Source of the DNA: Denitrobaculum sp965232285
GTDB taxonomy: Bacteria; Pseudomonadota; Alphaproteobacteria; Kiloniellales; Kiloniellaceae
Length of the DNA stretch: 64,000 nt
NCBI GenBank assembly: GCA_965232285.1
Contig: CBDDPL010000004.1
Span: 4,030,001-4,094,000, forward strand
Direction: 5' to 3'
Within the stretch, counting starts at the first letter, position 1, and the number at the start of each line of letters is the position of its first letter. This document shows, one piece after another, positions 60,907 to 64,000 of this stretch. A model generated the notes under the pieces. It searched no databases. It had not been told where the DNA came from and was given only the letters and a program-made list of their open reading frames with translations. The position numbers and the translations under genes were made by a program.

Positions 60907-61641
60907 ATGACGAATGTCACCTATCGCTACGAAGGCCGGGTCGCGGTCGTGACCGGCGGCGCCGGAGGCATCGGCGCCGAAATCGCCCGAAAGCTTCAGC
61001 AGGCCGGGGCAAAAGTCGCCGTCTGGGACCTTGTCAAACCCGACGACCCGGCATTCGAAGAGGATTTCTGCCCACTCAATGTGAACGACGGCGACGCGAT
61101 CGAAGCCGCCCTTGCAAGCACGCTCTCTCGACATGGAAAGATCGATTTCCTAAGTCACAACGCCGGCTTCTCAGGTCCGACCGTCCCGGTGACCGAATAC
61201 GACCCGGAGACCTGGCAGGCCGTCATCGATGTGAATCTGGTCGGCACCTTCCGGGTCTGCCGCGCGATTGTACCAGGCATGCAGAAACAGGGCTTCGGCC
61301 GTATCGTGAACATGGCTTCCCTGGCCGGAAAGGAAGGCACACCGAACGCGTCTGCGTACAGCGCGGCGAAGGCGGGCGTCATCGCCTTCACGAAGTCACT
61401 GGGCAAGGAGCTCGCCGGCAGCGATATCCTCGTGAACGCGATCGCCCCGGCGGCGATACGCACCGCGATCCTGGATCAGATGAGCCCGGAACATGTCCAG
61501 ACCATGATCGACAAGTCCCCCATGAAACGGCTCGGCACTGTCGAGGAGGCGGCCGATCTGGTGCTTTGGCTCTGTTCGGAAGCCTGCAGCTTCAATACGG
61601 GCGCCGTCTTCGATCTCTCCGGCGGCCGGGCGACTTACTGA
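60907..61641 (+). CDS. SDR family oxidoreductase (NAD-type)
   Basis: A 244-residue classical SDR: TGGAGGIG (16-23), D41 at the end of strand 2 (VAVWDL), favouring NAD, NAG (85-87), and the catalytic S138, Y151, K155 (YSAAK). FabG-like in layout. It ends the IclR-linked operon, 13 bp after the cupin gene, and probably oxidises an alcohol intermediate of the same pathway. Confidence 0.9.
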   Translation: MTNVTYRYEGRVAVVTGGAGGIGAEIARKLQQAGAKVAVWDLVKPDDPAFEEDFCPLNVNDGDAIEAALASTLSRHGKIDFLSHNAGFSGPTVPVTEYDPETWQAVIDVNLVGTFRVCRAIVPGMQKQGFGRIVNMASLAGKEGTPNASAYSAAKAGVIAFTKSLGKELAGSDILVNAIAPAAIRTAILDQMSPEHVQTMIDKSPMKRLGTVEEAADLVLWLCSEACSFNTGAVFDLSGGRATY

Positions 61642-61989
61642 TCCAGGTTAAAGAGTCGCCCTCAACTGCCGGCTTTGTCCCGAACGGCATCGCTTTCTTT
61701 GCAGCTTTTTGACCCTGCTCGGGTAAATTCCACGAGCTTGTAAAGTCCTCGTTTGTCCCCACATCACAAAAGCATAAGCGGATAGCCACAAAACCAGCAC
61801 TGGACTTTTACACCCGAAGCATGATTCAACTTAAGACATTGGATGAAATGCGATTCGCGGCGCGGCCCGTTTCATCGTGGCATGTTCCAACACCGGACAT
61901 CTGTTTTGTTTCTACAGCGACTGAAATTACCACAAGCCTTCGCCGCGGTGCGGGGGTCCGGCGATCTTGAAGCCCGTCATGAAGATGGA
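61642..61989. other. Intergenic region before the PmtA-like gene
   Basis: A 348-bp gap. The frame of the PmtA-like gene is open back to 61843 but that part is unconserved. I see no hairpin or gene with support; promoter elements cannot be fixed by eye. Confidence 0.4.
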
Positions 61990-62697
61990 ATGAAGCGAGA
62001 TATGAAACGGACCAGAAGCAGGGCGAACTGGTTGTTTTTCCGGCAGTGGCTGCGCAGCCCCTTTTCGATCGGCGCGGTCATGCCCAGCGGCCGGGAACTG
62101 GCACGGGCCATGGCACGGGCCAGTGACAGCGGATCCGGCCGACTGGTCGTCGAACTCGGCGGCGGCACCGGCAACATCACGCAGGCGCTTCTCGACGGCG
62201 GCCTGCCGCCCGAACAACTGGTGGTGGTCGAGCGCGACCGGCGCCTGTACCGGGTTCTGACCGCCCGCTTCCCGGGGATCCGTATCCTGAATATGGACGC
62301 GCTGCAGGCCCTGAAGGCGCTTAGAGAGGAATACCGGGACGAGGCGTACCAGGACGAGGACTATAAGGGCGGAGAGCACCGCGGCGAGGTCGGATCGGTG
62401 GTCTCTGGCCTGCCCCTGCTGTCCATGCCGCCGGAGTTTCAGGAGCAGTTGCTCGAGGAAACTTTCCGCCTGGTTGCACGGGACGGCGATTTCATTCAGT
62501 TCACCTACGGCCCCGTCTCGCCGGTCTCTCAGCGTCGGCTTTCAAGCCTGGGACTACGGGCAGAAAAGGTTTCGCGGGCCCGCCTCAACATTCCGCCTGC
62601 CTCTGTCTGGCGCTATCTGCGCACCAGCGACTGGCTTCGAAGCTCGCGGGAATCGGCCCAGCGTAACAGCACCGGCGGCCGGGCTTCCGCGGCCTGA
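61990..62697 (+). CDS. PmtA-like phospholipid N-methyltransferase
   Basis: A 235-residue SAM methyltransferase of the rRNA-dimethylase-like/PmtA type: WLFFRQWLRSPFSIGAVMPSGREL, motif I VVELGGGTGNITQAL, then VERDRRLYRVLTARFPG and SGLPLLSMPPEFQEQLLEE, the usual Agrobacterium/Rhodobacter PmtA layout that converts phosphatidylethanolamine to phosphatidylcholine. An acidic repeated insert (YRDEA-YQDED-YKGGE) sits between motifs at about residues 115-129. Start ATG 61990, or 62002. Confidence 0.78.
   Translation: MKRDMKRTRSRANWLFFRQWLRSPFSIGAVMPSGRELARAMARASDSGSGRLVVELGGGTGNITQALLDGGLPPEQLVVVERDRRLYRVLTARFPGIRILNMDALQALKALREEYRDEAYQDEDYKGGEHRGEVGSVVSGLPLLSMPPEFQEQLLEETFRLVARDGDFIQFTYGPVSPVSQRRLSSLGLRAEKVSRARLNIPPASVWRYLRTSDWLRSSRESAQRNSTGGRASAA
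62332..62376 (+). repeat. 15-bp in-frame tandem triplication in the PmtA-like gene
   Basis: Three diverged copies of a TACCxGGACGAGGxx unit, encoding Y-x-D-E-x five-residue repeats in a loop where homologues are expected to be short. Confidence 0.75.
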
Positions 62698-62725
62698 CGA
62701 GCCGCTTGTCAGCGCCAGCGCCTCT

Positions 62726-63640
62726 TCAAGCTCCCTCATCGGACTGCTGCTGGAGCCGATAGTCGGCCGGCGACAGTCCGAAAGCATCCCGGAAGGCCCG
62801 GCTGAAGTAACTTCTGCTGTCATACCCCACCTGCTCTGCCACCGCCTTGACCGGTGTATCCGAGGTCGCCAGTAGCTGCGCCGCCTGGACTAGGCGCAGT
62901 TCGCGCACCAGGTCCATGGGCCCGCGGCCAAAACTCTGCTTGAAATGCTCGGCGAAGCTTGAGCGACTCATCCCCGCGCGCTCGGCCAGGCTTTCCAGGG
63001 AGTGCGGCGCGGCCGGTTGCTTGAAGATATGGCCGGTGGCGGCCCAGAGCCGCTCGTCCTGCGCCGCCGCCATCCAGGGGATGTGACACTCACCGCTCTG
63101 ACAGTGTTCACGCAGCAGCAGGATCAGAAGCTGCTGCATCAGTGCGCGAATCAGCGCCCGGCTGCCGGGCCGGGGCTGTGCGAACTCGTCCAGCACCTGC
63201 TTGAGCGCCGGTCCCAGCCCCTGGTTGCGCGCAAGGTCCGTCACGATCGGCTCATGCAGGTAGTTGAAGACGCCTTCCACCTCCCGGTAGCTGGCCCGGA
63301 TCCGGCCGCAGGTCACCAGGACCCCGCATTCGCCCTCACCGGCCGAGCGATGCGCCCAGTCCGGCGCCAGGGGCCGACAATGTGGCAGTAGTGCGCCACC
63401 CTCGCCGCCCGCGCGCAGCCGGTGCGGCACCGCGGGCGGAATGATGACCACCGTCCCCGCGGGCGCGGCGATATCCGGCCAGGCAGCCACCCGGAAGACG
63501 CCCTGCCCCGCGATCACATAGTGCAGCGTCGCCCGGTCCTGGCAACCGACGTCCAGCCGCCCTTCGCCCCGGACCTCGCAGAGCGCGAAGGGGTCGACAT
63601 CGACGACCAGTCCGTCAAGGACGCGATCCAGACTCAGCAT
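62726..63640 (-). CDS. AraC family transcriptional regulator
   Basis: A 304-residue regulator with an N-terminal cupin-like sensor (VVIIPPAVPHRLRAGGEGG) and a C-terminal double helix-turn-helix (LESLAERAGMSRSSFAEHFKQSFG, then VAEQVGYDSRSYFSRAFRDAFG). The start at ATG 63640 (MLSLDRVLDGL) is preferred over a longer frame. Convergent with the PmtA-like gene and divergent from the Tat-exported gene, which may be its target. Confidence 0.88.
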   Translation of the reverse strand: MLSLDRVLDGLVVDVDPFALCEVRGEGRLDVGCQDRATLHYVIAGQGVFRVAAWPDIAAPAGTVVIIPPAVPHRLRAGGEGGALLPHCRPLAPDWAHRSAGEGECGVLVTCGRIRASYREVEGVFNYLHEPIVTDLARNQGLGPALKQVLDEFAQPRPGSRALIRALMQQLLILLLREHCQSGECHIPWMAAAQDERLWAATGHIFKQPAAPHSLESLAERAGMSRSSFAEHFKQSFGRGPMDLVRELRLVQAAQLLATSDTPVKAVAEQVGYDSRSYFSRAFRDAFGLSPADYRLQQQSDEGA

Positions 63641-63810
63641 TCCCGCACTCCACTTCCGTCCCGCTCCCGGTGAAATCAGCGCGCTTACGTTCCGGCAGAT
63701 TCGCGCTGCGCGCAAGCAGGCCCGGACGATCGGGCACACCTTAGCGACCAAAAGGCACCGGGGGCCGCCTAGCTTTTGATAACACCATCAATCAACAGAA
63801 GGATTTCCCA

Positions 63811-64000
63811 ATGTCATGCTGTGATCATCACTCGGAAGAGGGTAAGAAACTCGGCCGCCGGGACATGTTGAAGGCCAGCGCCGTCGCGGCGACCGCCGTT
63901 GCGGCTTCCGCCGGTTTCGCCGCCGCCGCCAAGGCCGGTGACGTGAGTGCCTATGCGGATCCGGCCGAGGGCGTTCTACCCGAGACCGATGTCGCCGTCT
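63811..64000 (+). CDS. Tat-exported protein, N-terminal part
   Basis: Runs off the window end after 63 codons. It starts MSCCDHHSEEGKKLGRRDMLK, a twin-arginine signal (RRDMLK) followed by an Ala-rich hydrophobic stretch, so the protein is exported folded, often with a cofactor. A Cys-Cys and His-His near the start are notable but lie in the signal. AGAAGGA precedes the ATG. The mature domain is not visible enough to name. Confidence 0.75.
   Translation, partial: MSCCDHHSEEGKKLGRRDMLKASAVAATAVAASAGFAAAAKAGDVSAYADPAEGVLPETDVAV

Noticed and set aside
1..64000. tRNA, rRNA, CRISPR arrays, IS elements, prophage
   Set aside because: Read for tRNA-like arms, regularly spaced repeats and transposase or integrase motifs; none was found.

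Overview
The window is a contiguous piece of a GC-rich alphaproteobacterial chromosome. The gene orders ctaC-ctaD-ctaB-small protein-ctaG-ctaE-DUF983 and ribF-ileS-lspA-DUF3035-M16-M16-mutL are typical of Alphaproteobacteria. An SPFH/NfeD pair, PAS_5 and DUF4170 proteins, a PhaJ-like hydratase, a CtrA-like box and a RegA/RegR-like box fit the same group. I would place it in or near Rhodospirillales, but protein patterns alone do not fix the family. I see no rRNA, tRNA, CRISPR array, insertion sequence or phage gene. Most of the window is core chromosome with two accessory catabolic modules.

Layout. 1-5564 (minus): aa3-type cytochrome c oxidase and its assembly factors. 5957-7390: tldD; its partner pmbA lies at 21410-22753. 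7598-9838 (minus): gshA and rsmE. 9922-11602: ubiA and a lysine-methyltransferase-like gene. 11649-13000 (minus): speE-speD polyamine genes. 13215-14300 (minus): two poorly known proteins. 14792-16218: an SPFH/NfeD membrane pair. 16253-17761: a ubiD-family gene. 17855-18451: a PAS protein. 18920-20599: leuA, with a candidate attenuation leader. 20785-23702: GNAT, pmbA and a DMT exporter. 23730-28261: a lipid A/LPS block (msbA-like ABC exporter, DUF374 acyltransferase, lpxK, lpxL-like) without waaA. 28268-30624 (minus): M23 peptidase and xseA. 30752-32026: purD.

32052-40206 is the first accessory module. A LacI-family regulator diverges from a carbohydrate-type ABC importer (ATPase, binding protein, two permeases). 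The importer is followed on the same strand by a MetE-like zinc methyltransferase-family protein and an alpha/beta hydrolase, with a cupin beyond. Two operator-like dyads lie between regulator and transporter. The substrate is unknown.

40217-45015: cytochrome b561-like protein, tadA, an AHSA1/ArsR pair opposite a gamma-glutamyl-GABA-hydrolase-like gene across a 16-bp-arm inverted repeat, an RsuA/RluB pseudouridine synthase and rsmD. 45027-56553 (minus): MFS transporter, mutL, two M16 peptidase-like proteins, DUF3035 lipoprotein, lspA, ileS and ribF. 56784-58567 (minus): a MaoC hydratase, a HutD-like protein and an ArsC-like reductase.

58649-61641 is the second accessory module: an IclR regulator divergent from SDR, DAD-like cupin dioxygenase and SDR genes, with a 21-bp perfect palindrome in the divergent region. 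61990-64000: a PmtA-like methyltransferase, an AraC regulator, and the start of a Tat-exported protein that runs off the end.

A feature cutting across the window is the recurrence of short tandem repeats with 15- or 18-bp units (five loci), four of them in frame inside or at the ends of coding regions.
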